This document shows positions 7,618-15,943 of a stretch of 64,000 nucleotides of DNA, in pieces (the first letter of the stretch is position 1; every line of letters begins with the position of its first letter). The position numbers were made by a program, and so were the translations under genes. The notes beneath the pieces were generated by a model. The model was given only the letters and a program-made list of their open reading frames with translations, made no database searches and was not told the DNA's origin. The stretch spans positions 186,001 through 250,000 of the forward strand of contig NZ_BMJC01000006.1 of the NCBI RefSeq assembly GCF_014642875.1. The letters are read 5' to 3'. This DNA comes from Puia dinghuensis. Its GTDB lineage: Bacteria > Bacteroidota > Bacteroidia > Chitinophagales > Chitinophagaceae.

Positions 7618-9846
7618 ATGCGAAAGATATTGACCCTTGGGTTATTGCTGAGCTGCAAGCTGCTGTTCGCGCAAACCCTTGTTAAAGGCAGGATCGTCGA
7701 CCGGCAAACTGACCAGCCCTTGGAAGATGCCGTGATCACCTATGAGAAAACAAATACTGTTTCAGACCGTCTTGGGAACTTCGAACTAACCATAGCGTCG
7801 CCTACCGACAGCCTGCAAATTACTTATATCGGTTATCGCGCGCAAACGGTGGCCGTTCCGCGCTCGGGAAACCTGCTTGTCGCCCTCGACCAGGGAGCGG
7901 TGGACTTGAAAGCGGTGACGATTGTGCCGGTGTCCAATAATGCCTCTTTCCACACGATCAGCGGCATCGACCTCCGGCTCCGCCCTTTGAATTCCGCTCA
8001 GGACCTCCTGCGACTGGTGCCCGGGCTTTTCCTGATGCAACACCAGGGTGGCGGCCTGGCAGAACATATCTTTATGCGCGGATTCGATGCCGACCACGGC
8101 ACGGACGTCAGCGTCGCAGTAGATGATATGCCGGTGAACCTGCCCTCCCACGCACATGGGCAGGGCTTTTCCGACCTTCACTTCCTGATCCCCGAACTGG
8201 TGACCAGCTATGAGTATGGCAAAGGGCCGTATTATACCGATCATGGCGACTTTACGACGGCGGGCTATGTTTCATTCCGCACCCGGGATGTGCTGGATAA
8301 GAGTGAGGTGAAGATAGAGGGTGGGATGTTCAATACCGGGAGAGTATTTGCCATGGTGAACCTGCTAAGCGATAGGGCAAAACAGCGGGGAGAAAGCGCT
8401 TATATCGCAGGAGAAGTGAATTATACGGATGGGCCTTACGATCATCCCCAAAACTTCAGCCGCGGCAACCTGTTCGGCAAATACAATGTCGCGCTTTCCA
8501 GCCGGACCCGGTTGAAAGTAACGCTTTCCACCTTCAGCAGCAACTGGCGGTCTTCCGGGGAGATACCCCAACGGGCAGTAGACGAAGGACTGATCAGCCG
8601 CTGGGGGGCGATCGACAGCGCACAGGGTGGCTACACCAGCCGTACCACGGCCATAGCGCGATTGACCACTACCCTTTCAGACAAACTGCTGATGGAACAT
8701 CAGGCCTATTATTCGCGGTATTTCTTCAACGAACATTATGATCAGACCTTTTTCGCCAATGACAGCATCAATGGCGATCAGCTGCGGCAACGGGAGACGA
8801 GAGACTTGTATGGCTATAACGGGCGATTGACGCATCATGCTTATTTCACGGCCAATAAAGAGCTGACCTCCGCTTTCGGACTGGGCTGGCAGTTGAACAA
8901 CATCTATGGCAGCGAGCTGAGCCATACCAAAAACTATAATTACGTACTCGATTACCTTCAATACGGGGATGTCCGGGAAATGGCGCTCAACGGCTATCTC
9001 GACGAGAATTACCGGGTGGGCAACTGGCTTTTCAATGCCGGCGCGCGGCTGGACTATCTTTATTTCGACTTCCGGGATAAGCTGAATCCACAGCAGCCAT
9101 CCAGGGGCAAGACGGTGGTGAGCCCCAAGCTGAATATCGCCTACACGTTGAATGACAGGATGCAGGTGTACGTCAAGACGGGTAAGGGTTTCCATTCCAA
9201 TGACGCCAAAGTTGTAGTGGGCAACCAGGGCATCGACGTCCTTCCTTCCGCCTATGGCGCCGACCTTGGTATCAACTGGAAGCCGTTGCCACAGCTGTTC
9301 GTCAATGCCGCCGTCTGGTATCTCTATCTGCAGCAGGAATTCGTCTATAGTGCCGATGACGGGACCTTCAACCCGGGTGGTAAGACCAGGAGACAGGGGA
9401 TCGATCTTTCGGCCCGCTATCAATTCTCTTCATGGCTGTTTGCCAACTTCGACATCAATATCAGTAATGCCAGAGATATAGAGGCTGCCAAGGGGCAGAA
9501 CTACCTGCCCTTGTCAGTGCCCTTATCCAGTGCAGGCGGATTGTTCTTTAAGCTGCCCGGCGGGCTCAACGGCGGGATAAGCTATAGATACATGTCAAAC
9601 CGGCCCGCTAATCCGGACAATTCGATCGTTGCCAAAGGGTATTTCCTCACCGATGTGTCGGCCGCCTATACCAGGAAAAGATATGAAGTGGGGCTGGAGA
9701 TACAGAACGTGTTGAATACAAAATGGCAGGACGCGCAGTATGAGATCAACTCGCAGCTTCGGCAGGAGCCGGCGCCTGTCGATGACCTCAGCTTTACGCC
9801 GGGGATGCCTTTTTTCGCGAAGGTGAAGGTGGCGGTATTCTTTTGA
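7618..9846 (+). CDS. TonB-dependent outer-membrane receptor, possibly for a metal
   Basis: 742 residues. Signal peptide MRKILTLGLLLSCKLLFAQ; a carboxypeptidase-like regulatory domain at about 20-100 (KGRIVDRQTDQPLEDAVITY); a plug domain at about 115-225; then a 22-strand-type beta barrel ending in an aromatic residue (VKVAVFF). It imports an unknown ligand across the outer membrane using TonB energy. It is not SusC-like: it is shorter and has no SusD partner. The plug carries several histidines (RGFDADHGTD and NLPSHAHGQGFSDLHFL), which together with the Cys-rich neighbour suggests a transition metal. That is inference; a siderophore or other ligand remains possible. Confidence 0.9.
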   Translation: MRKILTLGLLLSCKLLFAQTLVKGRIVDRQTDQPLEDAVITYEKTNTVSDRLGNFELTIASPTDSLQITYIGYRAQTVAVPRSGNLLVALDQGAVDLKAVTIVPVSNNASFHTISGIDLRLRPLNSAQDLLRLVPGLFLMQHQGGGLAEHIFMRGFDADHGTDVSVAVDDMPVNLPSHAHGQGFSDLHFLIPELVTSYEYGKGPYYTDHGDFTTAGYVSFRTRDVLDKSEVKIEGGMFNTGRVFAMVNLLSDRAKQRGESAYIAGEVNYTDGPYDHPQNFSRGNLFGKYNVALSSRTRLKVTLSTFSSNWRSSGEIPQRAVDEGLISRWGAIDSAQGGYTSRTTAIARLTTTLSDKLLMEHQAYYSRYFFNEHYDQTFFANDSINGDQLRQRETRDLYGYNGRLTHHAYFTANKELTSAFGLGWQLNNIYGSELSHTKNYNYVLDYLQYGDVREMALNGYLDENYRVGNWLFNAGARLDYLYFDFRDKLNPQQPSRGKTVVSPKLNIAYTLNDRMQVYVKTGKGFHSNDAKVVVGNQGIDVLPSAYGADLGINWKPLPQLFVNAAVWYLYLQQEFVYSADDGTFNPGGKTRRQGIDLSARYQFSSWLFANFDINISNARDIEAAKGQNYLPLSVPLSSAGGLFFKLPGGLNGGISYRYMSNRPANPDNSIVAKGYFLTDVSAAYTRKRYEVGLEIQNVLNTKWQDAQYEINSQLRQEPAPVDDLSFTPGMPFFAKVKVAVFF

Positions 9847-9885
9847 TGGCTTTTTCTTACCTTGGGGGTAGTACAAGCCTGCTAT

Positions 9886-10560
9886 ATGAACTATACTACA
9901 CTCTGCGGGATCGGCGTGGCCCTGCTGATGGGGGTGGCGCCGATCCTTGCGTTTGCGCCTGCGCCGGCGCAACATACCAAACTACTTTTCAACGGCAAAA
10001 ACCTCGACGGCTGGAAGCATGTCGGGCCGGGCAGCATGGTCGTCGAAGGCGGGCTGCTCCACGGCGTCGGCGGGATGGGACTGCTGTATTACACCGGGTC
10101 GACCTTTGGCAACTGCACCTTTCATGTCGTCTACCGGATGAAGGACGAGAACGACAATTCGGGTGTTTTTATCCGCATTCCCCTCGAACCACGGGAGGAA
10201 TGGATGCCCGTCCATTATGGCTACGAAGTTCAGATCGACAATCATCCCGAACGATCGAAGGAGGATGATTATCATATCACCGGAACACTATACTCGCTGA
10301 CAAAACCCCTGGCCAAGCCGGGGAAACCGGGACCACAGTGGAATACGATGGATATCACCCTGGACGGACCGCGTACCATCGTCCTCGTCAACGGGATAAA
10401 GGTGACAGACTACCGCGAGGGAGATCCGGTGCCCGAACGGAAATTCGATTTCGAACCCCAGCGCGGGCGGCGACCCGACGTCGGGTATTTCGGCATCCAG
10501 AATCACAGCAGCAACGATATCGTTTATTTCAAAGAAATCAGCGTACGCTATGCCAAATAA
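9886..10560 (+). CDS. DUF1080 protein, probable 3-keto-glycoside hydrolase
   Basis: 224 residues from the ATG at 9886, which gives a signal peptide (hydrophobic LCGIGVALLMGVAPILAFAP); a TTG at 9862 only adds upstream residues. The rest is one jelly-roll domain of the DUF1080 / 3-keto-disaccharide hydrolase family: LLFNGKNLDGWKHV at the start, then NCTFHVVYRMKDENDNSGVF, GYEVQIDNHPE and a final VGYFGIQNHSSNDIVYFKEI. The family cleaves glycosides whose sugar has been oxidized at C3. The next gene is a GMC oxidoreductase overlapping by 11 bp, which supports that role. A TACCTTGG (9858-9865) close to TAnnTTTG may be its -7 element. Periplasmic location is expected. Confidence 0.85.
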   Translation: MNYTTLCGIGVALLMGVAPILAFAPAPAQHTKLLFNGKNLDGWKHVGPGSMVVEGGLLHGVGGMGLLYYTGSTFGNCTFHVVYRMKDENDNSGVFIRIPLEPREEWMPVHYGYEVQIDNHPERSKEDDYHITGTLYSLTKPLAKPGKPGPQWNTMDITLDGPRTIVLVNGIKVTDYREGDPVPERKFDFEPQRGRRPDVGYFGIQNHSSNDIVYFKEISVRYAK

Positions 10561-12241
10561 TACCTACGACGCCATCGTCATCGGCAGCGGCATCAGCGGC
10601 GGATGGGCAGCCAAGGAATTGTGCGAGCAGGGGCTGAAGACCCTTGTGCTCGAAAGGGGCCGCAATGTCGTGCACAACAAGGACTACCCTACCGCGCTGA
10701 TGGCGCCCTGGGAATTTCCGCATCGTAAGGAGATGCCGCGAAAGTTTGTCGAGGAGAACCCGCTGATCACCACGGCAGCGGGTTTTGGCGAGGACACGGC
10801 GCATTTCTTCATCCGCGACAAAGACCATCCCTATGTGCAGGAGAAACCCTTCGATTGGATCAGGGGTTACCAGGTGGGCGGGAAATCGCTCATCTGGGGG
10901 CGGGCCTGCCCGCGGTGGAGTCCTTATGAGTTTACCAACCCGGCGCGTTTTGGATACGGCATCGAATGGCCCATCACCTATGAGGAGATTGCACCCTGGT
11001 ATTCGCATGTCGAAAGCTTCTCCGGCATCTGTGGCAACCGCGACGGCCTGGAGGCGATGCCGGACGGGGACTATCTGCCGGCGTTCGAGCTGAACTGTGT
11101 AGAGAAGCATTTACAGCAGGAGATAAGGAAGTCCTACCCGGACAGGTATATGATCGCCGGCCGCTGGGCGCAGCTGACCCGGCCGGAACCCATTCACCTG
11201 CAACAGGGCCGCGCACAATGCCAGGCGCGCGATCTGTGTATGCGGGGCTGTCCCTTTGGCGCCTATTTCAGCTCGAACTCCTCTACCCTCCCCTGGGCGG
11301 AGAAGACGGGCAACCTCACCATCCGGCCTTTCTCCGTGGTACATTCCATTATTTATGACGAGCAAAAAGGCAAGGCCACGGGGGTGCGGATCATCGACAC
11401 CAATACCCATGCGGCCATCGAATATTTCGCCCGTATCATCTTTGTCAACGCCGCGGCGCTGAACAGCAACCTGGTGCTGCTTCATTCGACGTCCCGGCGC
11501 TGGCCCAACGGGCTGGGGAATGACAACGGACTACTGGGCAAGTATGTCGCTTTTCAAAACTATCGTGGGAGTCTCGGCGGGACGGTCGACGGCTTCCGGG
11601 ATAAATACTATTACGGCCGCCGGCCATCGGAATGTATGATGGCCAACTTCCGCAATCTGAAGAAACAAGATACCGATTTCGTCGGTGGTTATATGGCCTT
11701 TATGGGGTCGTATCGCAGCACCGATGACGGAAGCGCTTTACCGGAACAGATCGGCGCGGCGTTCAAAGAGGCGTGCAGCCTGCCGGGCGGCTGGGGTATG
11801 TATATGTATATGCAGGGCGAGACCATCCCCAAGGAAACAAATACCGTGAGCCTGCATCCCACCGAAAAGGATCAATGGGGTATCCCACTGCTGGTGACGA
11901 AGGTGGATTATGATGACAATGATGAGCGACTGTTAAAGGATTTCCTTACTCAAAGTGCGGAGATGCTCGATCGCATCGGGGTTAAGAATATTACACAACA
12001 CGACAATCATTGGGCGCCGGGCCGGGACATCCACGAGATGGGCGGCTGCCGCATGGGGAAAGACCCGAAGACCTCGCTGCTGAATGGACACAATCAACTA
12101 CATGGGTGTAAGAATGTGTTCGTCACCGATGGGGCCTGTATGACGAGCACCGGCAACCAGAGTCCCTCCATCCTCTATATGGCGCTGACCGCGCGTGCGG
12201 CGAATTATGCCGTTGCTGAGATGAAAAAAGGCAACCTGTGA
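10550..12241 (+). CDS. GMC-family FAD oxidoreductase, probable glycoside 3-dehydrogenase
   Basis: 563 residues. The FAD-binding Rossmann motif is at the N-terminus (YDAIVIGSGISGGWAAKELC), followed by the GMC signature region (GGKSLIWGRACPRWSPYEF). A cysteine-bearing stretch (QARDLCMRGCPFGAYFSSNS) is seen in sugar-oxidizing members. The C-terminal active-site region carries HEMGGCRMGKDP, and NVFVTDGACMTSTGNQSPS contains the second conserved Asn. No signal peptide is visible. The gene overlaps the DUF1080 gene by 11 bp, so the two are co-translated. By analogy with Bacteroidota 3-keto-glycoside systems it would oxidize the C3 hydroxyl of a glycoside for the DUF1080 enzyme to cleave. The small 'gluconate 2-dehydrogenase subunit 3' partner often found with such enzymes is not in the window. 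Confidence 0.87.
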   Translation: MPNNTYDAIVIGSGISGGWAAKELCEQGLKTLVLERGRNVVHNKDYPTALMAPWEFPHRKEMPRKFVEENPLITTAAGFGEDTAHFFIRDKDHPYVQEKPFDWIRGYQVGGKSLIWGRACPRWSPYEFTNPARFGYGIEWPITYEEIAPWYSHVESFSGICGNRDGLEAMPDGDYLPAFELNCVEKHLQQEIRKSYPDRYMIAGRWAQLTRPEPIHLQQGRAQCQARDLCMRGCPFGAYFSSNSSTLPWAEKTGNLTIRPFSVVHSIIYDEQKGKATGVRIIDTNTHAAIEYFARIIFVNAAALNSNLVLLHSTSRRWPNGLGNDNGLLGKYVAFQNYRGSLGGTVDGFRDKYYYGRRPSECMMANFRNLKKQDTDFVGGYMAFMGSYRSTDDGSALPEQIGAAFKEACSLPGGWGMYMYMQGETIPKETNTVSLHPTEKDQWGIPLLVTKVDYDDNDERLLKDFLTQSAEMLDRIGVKNITQHDNHWAPGRDIHEMGGCRMGKDPKTSLLNGHNQLHGCKNVFVTDGACMTSTGNQSPSILYMALTARAANYAVAEMKKGNL

Positions 12242-12270
12242 CGGCCGGCTGGAAAGCGCCTCGGAAAAAA

Positions 12271-12289
12271 TAGTTGACTTTGTCAACTA
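12271..12289. promoter_or_regulatory. Inverted repeat, probable MarR operator
   Basis: TAGTTGACTTTGTCAACTA: two perfect 8-bp arms with a 3-bp spacer, ending 19 bp before the marR ATG. The -33 TTG (12274-12276) lies inside the left arm, so a bound dimer would block transcription. Strong candidate for autorepression. Confidence 0.75.
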
Positions 12290-12304
12290 AATGTCGTAGC
12301 TTTG
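12274..12304 (+). promoter_or_regulatory. Promoter of marR-GNAT
   Basis: TTG (12274-12276), 20-bp spacer, TAGCTTTG (12297-12304), a perfect TAnnTTTG element. The ATG at 12309 follows after four bases (GATC), so the transcript would start at about the A of the start codon. Confidence 0.7.
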
Positions 12305-12308
12305 GATC

Positions 12309-12752
12309 ATGAAAAAAAGACCGATCCAGGAGATACGCGCCTTCACCCGGTGGTATACGGACGTCATCGGGCTGCTCGATCAGCACCTGCTCGACAGCGC
12401 CTGGTCGCTGGCCGAGGCCCGGTTGATCTACGAGATACACGCAGCACGCCACATCCAGGCTTCGCAGCTCATCGAGATGATGCACATCGACAAAAGCTAC
12501 CTTAGCCGCCTGCTCAAGAAGCTGGAGAAAGAAAAGATCGTTTCCAAAAAGAAGTCGCCCGGGGATGGCCGGGCTTTTCTGCTTTCGCTTACAGAAAAGG
12601 GGCAGCGGGAATTTGGGATGCTGAACAGCGCCTCGGATGAGCAGATCGGTCGCATCCTCGAGCCATTGAGTGAGGCGCAACGGGAAGAGCTGGTTGGACA
12701 CATGAAGGCTGTGATGCAATTGCTAAACGTAAAACCCGATAACTATGAATGA
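12309..12752 (+). CDS. MarR-family transcriptional regulator
   Basis: 147 residues. The winged helix-turn-helix has recognition region HIQASQLIEMMHIDKSYLSR and wing IVSKKKSPGDGRAFLLSLTE, with the D-G-R of the MarR wing. The N-terminus (IREIRAFTRWY-like, here IQEIRAFTRWYTDVIGLLDQ) and C-terminal helices would form the dimer. The stop overlaps the start of the GNAT gene by 8 bp in another frame. Databases contain single-chain fusions of a MarR domain to a GNAT domain; here the two are separate but coupled. An inverted repeat over its own promoter suggests autorepression. Ligand unknown. Confidence 0.9.
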   Translation: MKKRPIQEIRAFTRWYTDVIGLLDQHLLDSAWSLAEARLIYEIHAARHIQASQLIEMMHIDKSYLSRLLKKLEKEKIVSKKKSPGDGRAFLLSLTEKGQREFGMLNSASDEQIGRILEPLSEAQREELVGHMKAVMQLLNVKPDNYE

Positions 12753-13245
12753 GATCATCATACGCACCGAATTGCTGCCGGGTGACTTGGGCCTCGTCGC
12801 TCATCTGCACGGACAGGTATATACGCAGGAATACGGCTATGGCCTGGGCTTCGAGGGTTATGTGCTGGAGGGGCTTGGGGAATTCGCCCTCCGTTATGAC
12901 CCGGCGAAAGATCGCGTATGGGTCTGTGAGCACCAGGGTCGGATGATCGGCTTCCTGCTGGGGATGCACCGGGATAAAGTCGCGCAGCTGCGCTACTTTA
13001 TCCTGTTACCGGAATACCGGGGTAGTGGCCTTGGAAAGCGGCTGATGCAGCTTTTTATGGATTGGCTGCGAGCCTGCGGATACAATAAGGCCTATCTATG
13101 GACGACAAATGAGCTGGAGACCGCTGCCGCCCTCTACGAGCGACATGGGTTCCGGCTCACCGAAGAAAAGGAGTCGGCAGCCTTTAACAAGGTGCTGATA
13201 GAAAGGCGATACGACCTGGAACTAAAGAATACTACTCACCTTTAA
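12745..13245 (+). CDS. GNAT-family N-acetyltransferase
   Basis: 166 residues with the GNAT fold. The acetyl-CoA-binding motif A is clear (AQLRYFILLPEYRGSGLGKR, with the R/Q-x-x-G-x-G/A pattern), preceded by beta-strand VCEHQGRMIGFLLGM and followed by the C-terminal motif B region KAYLWTTNELETAAALYERH with GFR after it. Acetyl acceptor unknown. The ATG overlaps the marR stop by 8 bp, so translation is probably coupled and the regulator likely controls it. Its 3' end overlaps the convergent protease gene by 24 bp. Confidence 0.9.
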   Translation: MNEIIIRTELLPGDLGLVAHLHGQVYTQEYGYGLGFEGYVLEGLGEFALRYDPAKDRVWVCEHQGRMIGFLLGMHRDKVAQLRYFILLPEYRGSGLGKRLMQLFMDWLRACGYNKAYLWTTNELETAAALYERHGFRLTEEKESAAFNKVLIERRYDLELKNTTHL

Positions 13246-14421
13246 TGATACCATCGCCTCCTCACCCGTATTATGCCGGACGAGGACCTTTATTCTGGGC
13301 CCGATGGTGCGCAGCAGGGACTGATAGACCTGGACATTCTGCTGTTTGTCCCCATTTATCTCCAGGATGATATCGCCTTCCTTTAGCCCGGCCTTTTCGG
13401 CCGGAGAACCGGGCATGACATCGGTGACTATCACTTTTCCGTCGATGAGGGCAATAAAGACCCCACTGTAGCTGTAATCAAAGGGCTGGTTGTAAGAAGC
13501 ATTGGGAAGGATATAGATCTCACTACGGGGATAATTGATGATGAGGTTGAAGCGGCGCAGCAGGTCGTTACCGATCAACCCGCCCAATTGGGGATAGCTG
13601 GTGACGTCATATTCATCATCAAAGATATAGGTTGGTATCTGCCGGAAGTGGAAAGGGCCGAGGGAAAAGGTGCGGAGGGTTGTGAGCTGCATAGCCATTT
13701 TACCACCAAGACCGGCACCCTGGCTGAGTACGGGTTTTTTGCGTTTGGGACTGAACACGGCGCTATCCGAGGTGAAATTGGAGGAAAAAAGCAGGCAAAG
13801 GCCCGCGCCGGTGTCAAAATAAAATCGCGAATTGATATTGCGCGCATCGGTCAGGTGGCCCTCCAGCATCGGCAGGCCAAAAAGCCGGGGGCGAAGCAAA
13901 AAGCCGCCTACCGGGTACCGGATGGGTCCCTTGGTATAGATGTCCATACTGTTGTTGTCATAGTCCACCCAGACAAGATAGCGCGAGAAGAAACTGTAAC
14001 CGATGATCCCATCGATCTTTTCCCCATAGATACTGCTGAGGATGTCATAATCATTCACCTGCAGCTTCAGGCTGTCCAGGGTGAGCGACCCGATGCAAAG
14101 CCGGGAGCTATCAAGCAGCCGCTGGGGCATTTTGCCGGCGATGCCGCGGACGAAATGGGCACTCTCCCGGGGCGCCAGTTTGAAGCGGGCAGCGGTGGTC
14201 GAGTCGAGGGAGGCCCCGCCGCAGCCAGTGTCGAAGATAAAATTGAGCGAGTCGGGGAAGGGATCGAGGCGCACCTTGCCAAGGATGATGCCGCCATTGA
14301 GGACACGGAAGGAGATGCTGGTCAGGTAGCGGTCGGCCGGAAGTAGTTCACTGCTCTGGGCGTGCACCGGCCGCAGGGTGGAGACGCTAATAAGGCAAAG
14401 CAGAAGGAGGTGGCGCCACAT
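13222..14421 (-). CDS. Secreted aspartyl protease-like protein with C-terminal PDZ domain
   Basis: 399 residues with a signal peptide (MWRHLLLLCLISVSTLRPVH, then AQ). Two retropepsin-type catalytic motifs are present, FIFDTGCGG near residue 63 and FYFDTGAG near 200, one per lobe, so a single chain can form the paired-Asp active site. Flap and core segments (DGIIGYSFFSRYLVWVDYDN and LGGLIGNDLLRRFNLIINYP) match bacterial clan AA proteases. Residues 310-399 are a PDZ domain (MPGSPAEKAGLKEGDIILEI). Periplasmic or surface peptidase of unknown substrate. It is divergent from the membrane-anchored gene at 14562; a functional link between them is only suggested by position. Confidence 0.88.
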   Translation of the reverse strand: MWRHLLLLCLISVSTLRPVHAQSSELLPADRYLTSISFRVLNGGIILGKVRLDPFPDSLNFIFDTGCGGASLDSTTAARFKLAPRESAHFVRGIAGKMPQRLLDSSRLCIGSLTLDSLKLQVNDYDILSSIYGEKIDGIIGYSFFSRYLVWVDYDNNSMDIYTKGPIRYPVGGFLLRPRLFGLPMLEGHLTDARNINSRFYFDTGAGLCLLFSSNFTSDSAVFSPKRKKPVLSQGAGLGGKMAMQLTTLRTFSLGPFHFRQIPTYIFDDEYDVTSYPQLGGLIGNDLLRRFNLIINYPRSEIYILPNASYNQPFDYSYSGVFIALIDGKVIVTDVMPGSPAEKAGLKEGDIILEINGDKQQNVQVYQSLLRTIGPRIKVLVRHNTGEEAMVSLKVSSIL

Positions 14422-14490
14422 AAATGTGTTAAATTGCTTATACTAAATTGAGTCAAGCGTCGGGAAAAAGCGAATCATGCCCGGAACATG

Positions 14491-14510
14491 TTGGTACAAG
14501 TTGGTACAAC
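14491..14510. repeat. Tandem 10-bp repeat between divergent genes
   Basis: TTGGTACAAG directly followed by TTGGTACAAC, nine of ten positions identical and exactly one helical turn apart. It lies in the 140-bp gap between the protease (start 14421) and the gene at 14562, so it could be a binding site governing either. TATATTTA (14535-14542) is a weak -7 element for the latter. Confidence 0.5.
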
Positions 14511-14561
14511 TCCAGGCGGGCGCCCCAACTCGACTATATTTACACACCTAAGTAACACGCT

Positions 14562-15863
14562 ATGTCAACCGATGAAAGCCTGATCCGGCAGGTAAAAAAG
14601 CTATATGAGGAAAAAACCGGCTGGGGAGATAGCGAGAAATGGGGTAACCAGGATTTTCTTCAACTAAGCGAGCTGATCCGGGAGGAGACCGATGTCACGA
14701 TCAGCCATGTCACTTTAAAACGCATCTGGGGGAAGGTGAAGTACGACAGCCTGCCCAATACCCATACGCTAAACACCCTGGTTCTATTCCTGGGGTTTGA
14801 TAACTGGCGGGATTTTAGCGTAAAGTTTGGGAATGGGTCGAACGGGGCGGCGCCTGCGCCGGTGGAGCCGGTGACGGAGCAAGTGGTTCCACCCACGCCG
14901 GAACAAAAAGTCGAGCGGCCGCGCCGGTGGCGAAAGGCTACCTGGCTGGTGGCGCCGCTGGCGGTGATCTTGCTTGTCCTGGTCTTTCTAAAGGGGCAAC
15001 AGCCCCCGCCACAGGCCAGGGACTATGCTTTCAGCAGTAAGAAAACGGTGACCTCCGGGTTGCCCAACTCCGTCATCTTTGACTATGACGCCAGCCGGAG
15101 CCCGGATGACTCTGTCGTCATCCAACAATCCTGGGACTCGACGCGGCGGGTGAAGGTGCCCCGCAACGGCCATCAGTATACTTCTGTTTATTACTACCCG
15201 GATTTTTATCATGCCACGCTGCAAGTGCAGGGGCATGTAGTGAAGACCCATAGCCTGCTCATCAAGACAGATGGCTGGTTGCCTCTCGTTGAACAGGACC
15301 CCGTACCGGTGTATTTCAAAAAGGAAGAGGCGATCGCAGATGGAAAGATGAGCTTATCGGTCGACCAGATAAAGGCAAAGAACATCCAGCTCCAACCCTC
15401 GCCGCCAACGGTGATGTTTGCGAACGTGCGGGATTTCGGCGAAATCTATTCCGACCATTTTGTCTTTGAGACCAGGGTAAAGAACGACTATGCCGAGGGG
15501 TCGGCGGTTTGCCAACTGTCGCGCATCTATCTGTTATGCGAAGGGACGGCCATCTGGGTGCCGTTGGCCGCCAAGGGGTGTGTCTCCACGGTAGACCTTT
15601 TTTTCACCTATTTCTATACCAGCGGGAAGCGGGAAGACCTGTCAGGGCTTGGAGTGGATTTCAATAATGATGTAAAGCTGCGCATCGAGTCGGACAGCGG
15701 GAAGGCGAAGATCATGATCAACGACCGGCTTGCCTATACCGTGCCACGCCATATCCTCCGGAGCAAGATCATCGGTATCCTCTACCGGTTTCAGGGGACG
15801 GGAACGGTGGATTACGTTTCGCTGAGCAACGGGAAAGTATCGTATAAGGATGATTTTCAATGA
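14562..15863 (+). CDS. Membrane-anchored protein with DNA-binding-like N-terminal domain
   Basis: 433 residues in three parts. Residues 1-92 form an acidic/basic helical domain with ETDVTISHVTLKRIWGKVKY, which looks like a helix-turn-helix (TISHVTLKRI as recognition part). A Pro-rich linker follows (about 95-120). One membrane helix (about 127-146, WLVAPLAVILLVLVFL) is preceded by RRWRK, so the N-terminus should face the cytoplasm. The remaining 285 residues are beta-rich and presumably periplasmic, with a LamG-like end (VKLRIESDSGKAKIMINDRL). I recall the N-terminal domain from other Chitinophagaceae proteins annotated only as hypothetical. A one-component membrane sensor that binds DNA would fit, but no function is proven. 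Confidence 0.7.
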   Translation: MSTDESLIRQVKKLYEEKTGWGDSEKWGNQDFLQLSELIREETDVTISHVTLKRIWGKVKYDSLPNTHTLNTLVLFLGFDNWRDFSVKFGNGSNGAAPAPVEPVTEQVVPPTPEQKVERPRRWRKATWLVAPLAVILLVLVFLKGQQPPPQARDYAFSSKKTVTSGLPNSVIFDYDASRSPDDSVVIQQSWDSTRRVKVPRNGHQYTSVYYYPDFYHATLQVQGHVVKTHSLLIKTDGWLPLVEQDPVPVYFKKEEAIADGKMSLSVDQIKAKNIQLQPSPPTVMFANVRDFGEIYSDHFVFETRVKNDYAEGSAVCQLSRIYLLCEGTAIWVPLAAKGCVSTVDLFFTYFYTSGKREDLSGLGVDFNNDVKLRIESDSGKAKIMINDRLAYTVPRHILRSKIIGILYRFQGTGTVDYVSLSNGKVSYKDDFQ

Positions 15864-15885
15864 TAAGCAATGTTTTAAAATATTT

Positions 15886-15905
15886 TTTTAATCATTTGAT
15901 TAAAA
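15886..15905. promoter_or_regulatory. TetR operator 1
   Basis: TTTTAATCATTTGATTAAAA: two 9-bp arms with a 2-bp spacer, ending 2 bp before the -33 element of tetR. The core TTAATCA-N2-TGATTAA recurs upstream of the efflux operon (16606-16621), which identifies it as the site of the regulator encoded between them. Confidence 0.8.
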
Positions 15906-15907
15906 TG

Positions 15908-15939
15908 TTTGCTTAAATCAAAAATCCGCCCTAGCTTTG
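15908..15939 (+). promoter_or_regulatory. tetR promoter
   Basis: TTTG (15908-15911), 20-bp spacer, TAGCTTTG (15932-15939): a full match to the Bacteroidota housekeeping consensus. The ATG at 15944 follows after four bases (TGTC), implying a leaderless or almost leaderless mRNA. Confidence 0.8.
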
Positions 15940-15943
15940 TGTC

